Assembly (NCBI RefSeq): GCF_000013365.1 | Contig: NC_007778.1 | Coordinates: 2,294,001-2,358,000, forward strand | DNA length: 64,000 bases | From: Rhodopseudomonas palustris HaA2 | Lineage (GTDB): Bacteria; Pseudomonadota; Alphaproteobacteria; Rhizobiales; Xanthobacteraceae | Reading direction: 5' to 3' | In this document: positions 54,022 to 61,893 of the stretch, piece after piece | How the letters are laid out: every line of letters starts with the position of its first letter | Numbering within the stretch: position 1 is the first letter of the stretch | Notes under the pieces: model-generated | Told to the model about the DNA's origin: nothing | The model's input: the letters and a program-made list of their open reading frames with translations, nothing else | The model's database searches: none | Program-made: the position numbers and the translations under genes

Positions 54022-55094
54022 CGGCGCCGCTGCGGCAGGAACCGCTGCGGCTCGGCCTGTGCGGCTGCGGCTGGGTGATCCGGCATTGCTATCAGCCGGC
54101 GCTGGCGGAGCTTTCGGCGCTGTTCGAGGTCGTGGCGGTCTTCGATCCCGATCCGGCCGCGCTGCAGCGGGCCGCACATGCGTGGCCGGCGGCGCGGCGC
54201 TGCGATTCGTTCGAGGAGTTGCTCGCCGCGCATCCGGATGCGGCGGTGATCGCCTCGCCGAACGCCTGTCATCTCGACCACGCAACCGCATTGCTCGCCG
54301 CCGGCATCTCGTGCCTGGTCGAGAAGCCGGTGGTGCGCGACACGGCCGACGCCGCGCTGCTGCAGGCTGCGGCGCAGAGCGGCGCGGCGCTGGTCAGCGG
54401 CGTCGCCTGCCGCTTTCGCGATGATACACGACTGTGGCTCGATCAGGTCGCGTTGCTCGGTCCGCTCACCGAACTCGATCTGGTCTGGAGTCGCGAGCAC
54501 GGCGTGCCGTCGGCGCCGTGGCATCTGCGCCGCGCGGACGGCTGGACCGGCGTGTTCGCCGATCTCGGCTATCATCTGCTGGACCTCGCCGGCGCGGCGC
54601 TGCGCTGGCGCGCCGAACGCATCGACGTCGCCATGGTGCAACGCGCGTCACAGCGTCGTGGCGCGGGCGCCTCCTGGTATGTCGAGGGCAGCAAGGTCCG
54701 TGCCGGGTCGCTGGCCTACGACACCGACGATCGCTTCGGCGCCACGCTGGCGGTCGACGGCTGCCGGATCGGCCTGCGCGTCGCCTGGATCGACAGCGCG
54801 CGCGGCGATCTGGTGCGGCTCGAGGCGCGCGGTGCGCGGGGCGAAGCCGTGCTCAGCGGGCTGTTCGGATTTTCCGACAACCGCCGTGAGCGCGATCAGC
54901 AAGTGGTGCTGCGGCTGCACGGCCGCGACAAGATCCGTACCACATTCGAAACCGGGCCCGAGTTGCAACTTTGCGCCTTCGCGACCCTGCTGCGACATTT
55001 TCATCGCTGCGTCCGCGCCGGCGCGGACGAGGAAGCCGCCGCGCTGCGGTTCGCCGCCGCGCTCGGCGGCGCCTTGCGGGAGGCGGCGGCATGA
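54018..55094 (+). CDS. Gfo/Idh/MocA-family dehydrogenase (RifL-like)
   Basis: The 358-residue NAD(P)-dependent oxidoreductase has the Rossmann loop LGLCGCGWVIRHCYQPAL near residue 12. The conserved catalytic-lysine motif CLVEKPVV (~104-111), the SGVACRF region and a beta-sheet domain with GWTGVFADLGYHLLDLAG follow. RifL in rifamycin clusters belongs to this family and is proposed to oxidise the sugar 3-hydroxyl of UDP-glucose before transamination by RifK. The same pairing is suggested here. It overlaps the phosphatase and kinase genes by 4 bases each. Confidence 0.85.
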   Translation: MTAPLRQEPLRLGLCGCGWVIRHCYQPALAELSALFEVVAVFDPDPAALQRAAHAWPAARRCDSFEELLAAHPDAAVIASPNACHLDHATALLAAGISCLVEKPVVRDTADAALLQAAAQSGAALVSGVACRFRDDTRLWLDQVALLGPLTELDLVWSREHGVPSAPWHLRRADGWTGVFADLGYHLLDLAGAALRWRAERIDVAMVQRASQRRGAGASWYVEGSKVRAGSLAYDTDDRFGATLAVDGCRIGLRVAWIDSARGDLVRLEARGARGEAVLSGLFGFSDNRRERDQQVVLRLHGRDKIRTTFETGPELQLCAFATLLRHFHRCVRAGADEEAAALRFAAALGGALREAAA

Positions 55095-56035
55095 GCGCGA
55101 TCTTCGCCGTCGATCTAGGGGCCACCTGGCTGCGCACCGCGCGGGTCGCGCCGGACGGGCGATGGATCGACCGCAAGGCGCGGGTGCCGACGCCGGACGG
55201 CCCAGCCGAGGCGCGCAAACTGATCGAGACCGCCTGGCGGCGTGCCGGCTGCGCCGAAGCGGTGGCGCTGGCGACCGCGCCGGAACTCGACAGCGATGGC
55301 GTGGTGCGGCGCTGGCCGAACCGGCGCGACTACGAAGGCGCGCCGCTGTTGACCGATGCGCTCCGCTGCGTCGCGAGGCTCGCGCTGTTCGACGACGCCA
55401 CCGCGGCGGCGCTGTCGGCGGATGATGTCGACGGCGCCGCGGACGCGATCACGCTATGCCTGAGCATCGGCAGCGGCATCGGCGGCGGCGTCGTCATCGC
55501 GGGGCGGCCGCTCGTGGGCGCGCATCACGCGGCGATGGATGCCGGCCACATGCCGGTGCCGTCCGCCGCCGGCCTGCGATGCGCGTGCGGCCGCGACGGC
55601 TGCCTGCAGGCGGTCGCCTCCGGCGGGGCATTGCAACGGCACGGGGGCGGCGCTCTGTTCGGCGATGCGCGCGCAGAGCCGGCCTTGCATCGCGCCACCG
55701 CCGCGCTGGCGGAGGCGTTGGCGATCCTGCAGGCACTATTCGATCCGGAACGCGTGGTGATCGCGGGCGGCCTCGGCCTGTCGCCGCTGTTCGACCGGAT
55801 CGCGGCCGAATTGAAAAGAAGCGGCGTCGCGCTCGCGATCGCGCCGCATCATCATGGCGACGATGCCGCGCTGGTCGGCGCGGCGATCGGTCTGGCGCGG
55901 GGCCTCGCGCCGCGCGCGTCAACCTCGGCAGCAATATCCCCACCAGCAGCGAGAGGCGATCCACGATGCAAGGTCAGTTCTCCGAACGGATACCAGCCTG
56001 GCCGCGTTTCGACGACGCGGACGAGCGGCGCCTGA
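55091..56035 (+). CDS. ROK-family sugar kinase (RifN-like)
   Basis: The 314-residue kinase has an N-terminal phosphate loop (FAVDLGATWLRTARV), the ROK zinc site CACGRDGC, catalytic aspartate region AAMDAGHMPV and the adenosine motif SIGSGIGGGVVIAG. RifN is a ROK kinase specific for kanosamine, so a 3-aminosugar is a possible substrate. After ~residue 280 the protein continues with a low-complexity tail (SAAISPPAARGDPRCK...) that overlaps the first 70 bases of the aminotransferase gene. The original stop may have been lost. Confidence 0.85.
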   Translation: MSAIFAVDLGATWLRTARVAPDGRWIDRKARVPTPDGPAEARKLIETAWRRAGCAEAVALATAPELDSDGVVRRWPNRRDYEGAPLLTDALRCVARLALFDDATAAALSADDVDGAADAITLCLSIGSGIGGGVVIAGRPLVGAHHAAMDAGHMPVPSAAGLRCACGRDGCLQAVASGGALQRHGGGALFGDARAEPALHRATAALAEALAILQALFDPERVVIAGGLGLSPLFDRIAAELKRSGVALAIAPHHHGDDAALVGAAIGLARGLAPRASTSAAISPPAARGDPRCKVSSPNGYQPGRVSTTRTSGA

Positions 56036-57183
56036 TCGAGGTGCTGCAGTCGCGCCGGTGGTGGCGCGGCAACGGCGGCATCGGCGACGCGTTCGAAGCC
56101 GCCTTCGCGGACTCGCTCGGCGCGGCGCATGTCCGTGTCGTGGCCAACGGCACGCTGGCGCTGGAACTGGCGCTCGATGCGCTCGGCGTGCAGCCGGGCG
56201 ACGAGGTGATCGTGCCGGCCTGCACCTTCATCTCGACGGCGTCGGCGGTGCTGCGGATCGGCGCCTGGCCGATCCCGGTCGATGTCGAGCGTGACACGCT
56301 CAACATCGATGTCGACGCAGTGGCGGCGGCGATCACGCCGCGCACCCGCTGCATCGTCCCGGTGCATATGGCCGGCCATTCCTGCGACCTGTCGCGCCTG
56401 ATCGCGCTCGCCCGCAGCCACGGCCTGGCGCTGCTCGAGGACGCCGCCCACGCGCATGGCGCGCGCGCGTTCGGCAAGGCGCTGGGCACGTTCGGTGATG
56501 CCGCGATCTTCAGTTTCCAGTCCGGCAAGCTGATGACGTGCGGCGAGGGCGGCGCGATCGCTACGGACCGGCCCGATCTCGCCGCGCGCAGCTTCGCGCT
56601 GCATTCCTGCGGCCGGCCGAAGGGCGACACCGACTATCGGCATCTGATGCCCGCGACCAATATGCGGCTCACCGAATTCCAGTCGGCGCTGCTGCACGGC
56701 CAGCTCGCGCGATTGCCGGCGCTCGGCGCCCAGCGCGAGCGCGCGGCGCCGTGTTTCGAGGCGCATCTGCGCGCCGCCGGACTGACGCCGCTGGCGCGCC
56801 GGGACTATGTCGAAGCCCACGGCCGCTACATGACGATGGCGTGGTTCGATCCGGCCGCGTTCGGCGGCCGCGACGCCGGACAATTGGCGGCGGAGCTGCG
56901 CGGCCTCGGCATTCCGGCGTATCGCTGCTTTCCCGAGATCCACCGCACCGGGATGTTCGATCCGCCGGCGTTGCAGCGGTTGCAGCGATCGTCCACGCCG
57001 CCGCCGGACTACGCGCGGATCGCGACGCCGGTCGCCGCCGCCGCGTCGCGTGCGGCGATCTGGTTCGCGCATCCGATCCTGCTCGGCGACGACGAATTGT
57101 TCGCCGACATCGCCCGCGCGATCGGCGAATTGCGACAGCCGCAACGCGCCGCGACGCCCCTGTCGCTGTCGGAGACGGCATGA
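55966..57183 (+). CDS. DegT/DnrJ-family aminotransferase, AHBA-synthase-like (RifK-like)
   Basis: The 405-residue PLP enzyme has the Schiff-base lysine at residue 188 in FSFQSGKLMTCGEGGA. The segments PAWPRFDDADERRLIEVLQSRRWWR, VVANGTLALELALDALGV, HMAGHSCDLSRL, HSCGRPKGDTDYRHL and NMRLTEFQSALLHGQLARL closely follow 3-amino-5-hydroxybenzoate synthase RifK, which has its lysine at the same position. RifK has two jobs: it transaminates UDP-3-keto-glucose and aromatises aminodehydroshikimate. Which applies here is unknown, because the aminoDAHP and aminoDHQ genes are not in the window. ATG 55966 follows GAGAGG. Confidence 0.9.
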   Translation: MQGQFSERIPAWPRFDDADERRLIEVLQSRRWWRGNGGIGDAFEAAFADSLGAAHVRVVANGTLALELALDALGVQPGDEVIVPACTFISTASAVLRIGAWPIPVDVERDTLNIDVDAVAAAITPRTRCIVPVHMAGHSCDLSRLIALARSHGLALLEDAAHAHGARAFGKALGTFGDAAIFSFQSGKLMTCGEGGAIATDRPDLAARSFALHSCGRPKGDTDYRHLMPATNMRLTEFQSALLHGQLARLPALGAQRERAAPCFEAHLRAAGLTPLARRDYVEAHGRYMTMAWFDPAAFGGRDAGQLAAELRGLGIPAYRCFPEIHRTGMFDPPALQRLQRSSTPPPDYARIATPVAAAASRAAIWFAHPILLGDDELFADIARAIGELRQPQRAATPLSLSETA

Positions 57184-58550
57184 GCGCGCCGCGCCGCATC
57201 GATGATCTGATCGCGTTGATCCGACGCGGACGGGTGCTGCTGCCGGACGGCCGCGACGTGACGATCGCGGAGGCTTGGCACGACGCCGAGACCGATCCGG
57301 CGGCGCGATGGATCGCGCCGGGCGACCGCGTGGTGTTGTCCGAGCCTGCCGGCGCCGATCTGGTACGCGCCACGCTCGCGGTGTGGGCGCAAGGCGGCGT
57401 TGCGGTGTTCGGCGTCGATCCGCATCGCTGCGGCGACTGGCCGGCCGATGTTCGCGTGCGGAGCTGGCCGGACGGCGCGGTGCTGCACGATGCGTCGCCG
57501 CGCACCGACGCTGTGGCTGTGATCCATACGTCGTCGGGAACGACGGGGCGGCCGAAGCTGGCGCGCAGGTCGTTCGAGAGCCTCGCGGCCGAGGCGGAGC
57601 GCTATGCCGCGTGCTACGCGCCGGCCGCCGGCGCGCGCGCTTATCTGGCCGCGCCGATCACGCACTCGTTTGCATTCGGCGCGATGCTCGGTCTGCTCGC
57701 GGCCGGCTGCGTGGTGCAAGTCGCGCCGGTGTTCCGGCCACGCGCGCTGGCGGACGCATTGCGCGGCGGCGCCGACATCGTCGTGCTGACGCCGCCGATG
57801 GCGCGGCTTGCGATCGAGGCGGCGCAGGAGCGCGATCAGCCGCTGCGGTGCGCGCCGCAGCTGGTGATCGCCGGCGCCGGCGCCGTGCCGGGCCGGCTCG
57901 ACGCGGAGTTTCGCCGCGCATTCGGCTGCGGCCTCGCGCGCAACTACGGCGCGTCGGAAACCGGCGCGAGTTTCGGCGCGGCGCAGTCGCTGCCCGAGGG
58001 CTGCCTCGGCCGGCCGTTCCGCGGCGTCCGTGTCGTGTCGCCCCGGCCGGGCGACCACATCGGCGAACTGATCGTCGATCTCGACCACCCGATCCTCAGC
58101 CTCGAAGGCAAGACCGCGACGCCACCAATGCAGCGCGGCCTGTGGCGCAGCGGCGATCTCGCCGAGGTCGACGACGATCAACGGGTGTGGCTGCGCGGAC
58201 GGATCGACGATCGCGTCAAGATCAACGGCCATCTGATCGATTGCGCCGCGCTGGCGGCGCAGGCGCGGGCGGCGCCGGGCGTCAGCGATGCGGTGGCGCT
58301 GGCGCTGCCACGGCCGCAGCGCGGCGAGATCCATGATCTGGTGCTGATCTGCGAGTGCCGCGATGAGGCTGTGTCGGCGGCCGATATCAGCCTGGCTGCG
58401 ATGCCGCAGACGCCGATGATCGTGCTGACCCGGACCGAATTTCCGCGCACGGCGGCGGGCAAACCGGATCGCGACCAATTGCGCAGCTTCGCCGAAGCGC
58501 GGCTGCGCCGCGGGGCGGCGCGAGGCGAGATGCAAGGCGAGCCGCGATGA
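57180..58550 (+). CDS. Stand-alone AMP-dependent ligase (adenylation enzyme)
   Basis: The 456-residue ANL-superfamily enzyme has core motif HTSSGTTGRPKLARRS (~117-132), NYGASETGASFG, RSGDLAEVDDDQRVWLRGRIDDRVKINGHLID (hinge and A8) and the C-terminal catalytic lysine in FPRTAAGKPDRDQL. It should activate a carboxylic acid as the adenylate and load it onto a thiol, most likely the ACP encoded at 61558. It is shorter than usual (~500) at the N-terminus. Acid specificity cannot be read. It overlaps both neighbours by 4 bases. Confidence 0.88.
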   Translation: MSAPRRIDDLIALIRRGRVLLPDGRDVTIAEAWHDAETDPAARWIAPGDRVVLSEPAGADLVRATLAVWAQGGVAVFGVDPHRCGDWPADVRVRSWPDGAVLHDASPRTDAVAVIHTSSGTTGRPKLARRSFESLAAEAERYAACYAPAAGARAYLAAPITHSFAFGAMLGLLAAGCVVQVAPVFRPRALADALRGGADIVVLTPPMARLAIEAAQERDQPLRCAPQLVIAGAGAVPGRLDAEFRRAFGCGLARNYGASETGASFGAAQSLPEGCLGRPFRGVRVVSPRPGDHIGELIVDLDHPILSLEGKTATPPMQRGLWRSGDLAEVDDDQRVWLRGRIDDRVKINGHLIDCAALAAQARAAPGVSDAVALALPRPQRGEIHDLVLICECRDEAVSAADISLAAMPQTPMIVLTRTEFPRTAAGKPDRDQLRSFAEARLRRGAARGEMQGEPR

Positions 58551-59563
58551 ACGCAGCCGGGCGCAGCATCGAAATCGATCGCTGCGCGCGCGACGCGGTG
58601 GCGCTGCTGCCGCATGTCGTGCCGCATCGTGACGGCCTGCAGACGCTCGGCGGCCGAGTGATCGCGCTGCCGGCGCCGGCCCGCGCGCTGGTCGCGCGCT
58701 TTGCCGAGGGGCATGAATTCGACGACGACGAATTGTCGGACAGCGAGCGCGCCGCCGCGCGCGATCTGATCGAGGCCGGCTATCTGCTGCGTCTGCCGCC
58801 GGCCCGGCCGATCGATCGCGCGGCGCCGGTCGACGTGGTGCTGTCACCGCATATCGACGACGCCGCATTGTCACTCGGCGGCACCATCGCGCAGGCACGA
58901 CGCCGCACGCTGGTGGTCAACGCGTTCACCTCGCAATCCTATCAGACCGGGCTGCGCGTGCCGCCCGAGCGGCTCGATGCGGTGGCCTGCGCCGAGGATC
59001 GTTTGGCCGGCCGTCTGCTCGGCTACGATGCCGTCTCGCTCGGCCTCGCCGGCGCGCAGGACCGGCATCGGCTCGGCCTGTCGGCGACGATGGGGTGGCC
59101 GCCGCGCGATGTCGCCGATCGGTTTGCGGGCGAGATCGACGCCGTGGCGCAGCGCGCCGTGGCGGCGATCCGCAACGCGCTCGGCCGAGCAGCGATCGGC
59201 AGCCTGTACGCGCCGGCCGCGATCGGCGGCCATCTCGATCACGTGGTCGTCGCGCTGGCGGGGCCGGCGATCGCGGCGGCGCTCGGGCTGTCGCCCGGCG
59301 CCGTCGCTTACTACGAGGATTTGCCTTACGCCGCGGCCGGCTGGCGCGGTGGCGTCGAGCTGCGCGAGCGCGCGCCGCGTTTCCGCGATATCTCCGCCGC
59401 GCTGGAGCGCAAGCGCGCGGCGCTGGCGATCTTCAAGACGCGGCTGCGCGCGCCGCAGATCGAACTCTGCATCGCCCACGCCGCACGGATTGCGCAGCGC
59501 GGCGCGGTGGAGCGTTGCTATCGGCGCAGCGGCGATGAAGTGCAAGCGGAGGATGGCGGATGA
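58547..59563 (+). CDS. PIG-L (LmbE-like) zinc deacetylase with N-terminal extra domain
   Basis: Residues ~93-338 are a PIG-L deacetylase: VVLSPHIDDAALSLGG (zinc-binding PHxDD at 101-105) and the later GGHLDHVVV histidines. Relatives remove acetyl from N-acetylglucosaminyl lipids or mycothiol and bacillithiol precursors. Residues 1-85 form a separate domain whose pattern (ALPAPARALVARFAEGHEFDDDELSDSERAAARDLIEAGYLLRL) resembles a PqqD-like winged helix, the fold used to bind peptide substrates in RiPP pathways. That resemblance is weak and inferred by eye. It is coupled to the radical SAM gene. Confidence 0.82.
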   Translation: MNAAGRSIEIDRCARDAVALLPHVVPHRDGLQTLGGRVIALPAPARALVARFAEGHEFDDDELSDSERAAARDLIEAGYLLRLPPARPIDRAAPVDVVLSPHIDDAALSLGGTIAQARRRTLVVNAFTSQSYQTGLRVPPERLDAVACAEDRLAGRLLGYDAVSLGLAGAQDRHRLGLSATMGWPPRDVADRFAGEIDAVAQRAVAAIRNALGRAAIGSLYAPAAIGGHLDHVVVALAGPAIAAALGLSPGAVAYYEDLPYAAAGWRGGVELRERAPRFRDISAALERKRAALAIFKTRLRAPQIELCIAHAARIAQRGAVERCYRRSGDEVQAEDGG

Positions 59564-60744
59564 AGCATCTGCTGTATCACGACCTGATCGTCGCCGGAAA
59601 CTGGTGCAACCTGAAATGCAGCTATTGCACCAGCGTCGCCGACGCCGACGATTACGGCGCCGTCACCTCGGCGTCGCGGCGCGGCAGGGGCGCGACCATC
59701 GCGATCGCCGAGGTGCTGGCGATGCTCGACGGTTTCGCCGCGCAGGTCGACGCGCCGCTGATCAAGCTGAGCGGCGGCGAATTGTTCCTGCTCGCCAACG
59801 CCGCCGAGCTGATCGCCGAGCTGGCGCAGCGCTACGCGCATGTCCAGGTGCTGACCAACGGCACCGAACTCGACGCCGCGACGGTGCAGCGCATCGCGCG
59901 GCGCGGCAACGTCTCGTTCAACCTGTCGCTCGACGGCCATAGCGCGGCGATGAACGCGATGCGGTGGCGCTCGCCGCGGATCGGCGCCCGGGTGATGGCG
60001 GCGTTCGCGGCGATGGTTCAGGCGTGCGAGACGGTCGAGATCACCAGCGTGATCAGCGCGGCCAATGCCGAGGGCTTTCCGGCCTTTCTCGACGTGCTGG
60101 CAGCGCAGCCTTGCCGCATCGTCGCGGTGCCGATCCCGGTGCGCGGCGTCACTGCCGCAGTGCTGTTTCCGGCCGAGGCGCGCCGCGCCTTCGCGGCGAC
60201 GCTGCGGGCCTGCGTGCGGACACATCCCGACGTGCTCGGGCCTGCCGCTTACTACACGACGCTCGCGGATTTCCTCGACGCCGGCGGCGCGCAGCGCGAG
60301 CGGCGCTGCCATCTCGTCACGGCCGCCGTGCAACTCTTCGACACCGGCGCGGTGACGCCGTGCCCGGTGGGCTGGACCGGTGCAATCGGCGATCTGCGCA
60401 AAGAGGGCGCCGCATCGGTCGCGGCGCGGGTCGGCACGCACAAGATGTACGACCTGCTGACGCGCGAGCGGCCGCGGGTGCCGGTCTGTCGCAACTGTTT
60501 CAGCGCCGCCGACATGCTCAATCTGTATCTCGACGGCGAGATCGAGCTCGACGCGCTGGCGCGGCTGCCGCTGTATCACTCCGCCGCGGCCCGGGCGCGG
60601 CTGGTCGAACTACGCGAAGCCGCCGTCAGCCGCTTGACGGCGTCGATCGTATCGCAACTCGGCAGCAGCGAGATCAGCAGCAGATCGGCCAGCGCCGGCG
60701 GATCGGCGTCGCCGATGGCGATGCCGGCGCGCGCCGCGACCTGA
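59560..60744 (+). CDS. Radical SAM enzyme with C-terminal extra cysteines
   Basis: The radical SAM cluster motif CNLKCSYC is at residues 16-23, very close to the N-terminus. KLSGGELFLL follows, with VLTNGTELDA and FNLSLDGHSAAMNAMR in the TIM barrel. A C-terminal region has further cysteines (RRCHLVT, VTPCPVGW, VCRNCF) that suggest a SPASM/twitch-type auxiliary iron-sulfur cluster. Such enzymes modify peptides, sugars or alcohols. The last ~55 residues are Ser/Ala-rich and overlap a gene on the other strand by 169 bases, so the original C-terminus may have ended earlier. Confidence 0.88.
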   Translation: MKHLLYHDLIVAGNWCNLKCSYCTSVADADDYGAVTSASRRGRGATIAIAEVLAMLDGFAAQVDAPLIKLSGGELFLLANAAELIAELAQRYAHVQVLTNGTELDAATVQRIARRGNVSFNLSLDGHSAAMNAMRWRSPRIGARVMAAFAAMVQACETVEITSVISAANAEGFPAFLDVLAAQPCRIVAVPIPVRGVTAAVLFPAEARRAFAATLRACVRTHPDVLGPAAYYTTLADFLDAGGAQRERRCHLVTAAVQLFDTGAVTPCPVGWTGAIGDLRKEGAASVAARVGTHKMYDLLTRERPRVPVCRNCFSAADMLNLYLDGEIELDALARLPLYHSAAARARLVELREAAVSRLTASIVSQLGSSEISSRSASAGGSASPMAMPARAAT

Positions 60745-61409
60745 GCCGCCTGCGCCTGCGCGCCGGGCCAGTCGTGCGCGAGGCAGGCCTGCAGCGCCGC
60801 CGCGAACGCCGCTTTGTCGGCGAGCCAGCCCTCGGTCGCGGCGCCGAGCCGGCGCAGCCGGTCGCGGGCTTCTGGCGCGCAGAGTTCGGCATGATCGGCT
60901 TGCGCGGAGTTGTCGCGCAAGGCCGCGACCGATGCGGTGGCGGCGACCAGCCGGTCCAGCGATGTCGCCGGCGCGAGCTGCTGGGCGACGAACAGTCGCG
61001 TCCGCGGCGTCAGCGCCGCGCGCGGGTCGATCAACGCGGCGATCCGCTTCAGCGAGGCGCGGCGCAGCGCATTGGCCGCGAATGCATCGGGCACCTCGAA
61101 CGGCAGATAGGCGAGCGCCAGCGCGAAGCCGGCTTCCTCGGTGTTCAACGTCGGCGTTGCCGCACGCAGCATCGCGCCCGCCGATCCGGCATCACCCTCG
61201 CAACGCAGCAGCCGGCGCAGCGCCTCGCCGTCGCAGAGGCCGTCGTCGATCGCCCGGATCGCGGCGGCGAGCGCGCGGAGCTGGCGCATGTCGGCGGTGC
61301 CGATCGTGGCGCCGAACATATGCGCCATCGGCACCAGCTGCTGCTTGGCGGCGAATTCGCGCAACATGCTGCGCCCCCAGGCGCGGTTCTCGTCGATCAA
61401 GTCGGACAT
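60576..61409 (-). CDS. Unrecognised 277-residue helical protein, antisense within the cluster
   Basis: The protein is Ala/Leu-rich and mostly helical (SDLIDENRAWGRSMLREFAAKQQLVPMAHMFGATIGTADMRQLRALAAAIRAIDDG...). It has no signal peptide or membrane helix, and its composition is natural for a real protein. I do not recognise a family. The region 60745-61409 has no better plus-strand candidate. ATG 61409 follows AGAGG; an in-frame ATG at 61454 is possible. Its 3' end overlaps the convergent radical SAM gene by 169 bases. It diverges from the ACP gene, so it is the only opposite-strand member of the cluster. Confidence 0.6.
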   Translation of the reverse strand: MSDLIDENRAWGRSMLREFAAKQQLVPMAHMFGATIGTADMRQLRALAAAIRAIDDGLCDGEALRRLLRCEGDAGSAGAMLRAATPTLNTEEAGFALALAYLPFEVPDAFAANALRRASLKRIAALIDPRAALTPRTRLFVAQQLAPATSLDRLVAATASVAALRDNSAQADHAELCAPEARDRLRRLGAATEGWLADKAAFAAALQACLAHDWPGAQAQAAQVAARAGIAIGDADPPALADLLLISLLPSCDTIDAVKRLTAASRSSTSRARAAAE

Positions 61410-61557
61410 GGGCCTCTGCCAGATCGGCGCGCAGCGACGCGTCGATGAATACAACCAATACGGGAAATCAGATTGACAGAAACCGTATAAGTTGCAAAGC
61501 TGGCGCTGTTATCACAGAAGTTGCGCCGCTTGCGGCGCCGGCAGGGAGGTCGCAGCC

Positions 61558-61893
61558 ATGGTCCAGGCCCATCCGACGAGCCTCGCGACGCCGCCCGACA
61601 CGCGGGCGGACACGCTCAGCGAAGCCCTGACCCGCATTCTCGGGGGCATTCTCGCGGCCAAGGGTGGCCTGCCGGACGATGTCGATCTGTCGACCGCGAC
61701 CTTCACCTCGCTGGATTTCAACTCGGTCGACTATCTGGAATTCGTGCTGAACGCCGAGGCCGATCTCAATCTGGATATTCCGGACGAAGCCGTGCTCGAT
61801 CCGTCGCTGTGTTCGGTCGCCACCTGGGCCGCATGGCTGGCGGCGCACGCCGATGAGCTCGCGACGCCGGCGATCGGGTCGGCCGGCGCATGA
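61558..61893 (+). CDS. Acyl carrier protein
   Basis: The 111-residue carrier protein carries the phosphopantetheine-attachment serine at residue 56 in FTSLDFNSVDYLEFVLNAEADLNLDIPDEA, which corresponds to the usual D-S-L motif with Asn and Val variants. It is the probable acceptor of the acid activated by the AMP ligase encoded at 57180. The ribosome-binding site AGGGAGG (61542-61548) fixes ATG 61558. A TTGACA at 61473-61478 in the AT-richer gap could belong to a promoter that starts a second transcript here. The stop overlaps the next gene by 4 bases. Confidence 0.85.
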   Translation: MVQAHPTSLATPPDTRADTLSEALTRILGGILAAKGGLPDDVDLSTATFTSLDFNSVDYLEFVLNAEADLNLDIPDEAVLDPSLCSVATWAAWLAAHADELATPAIGSAGA

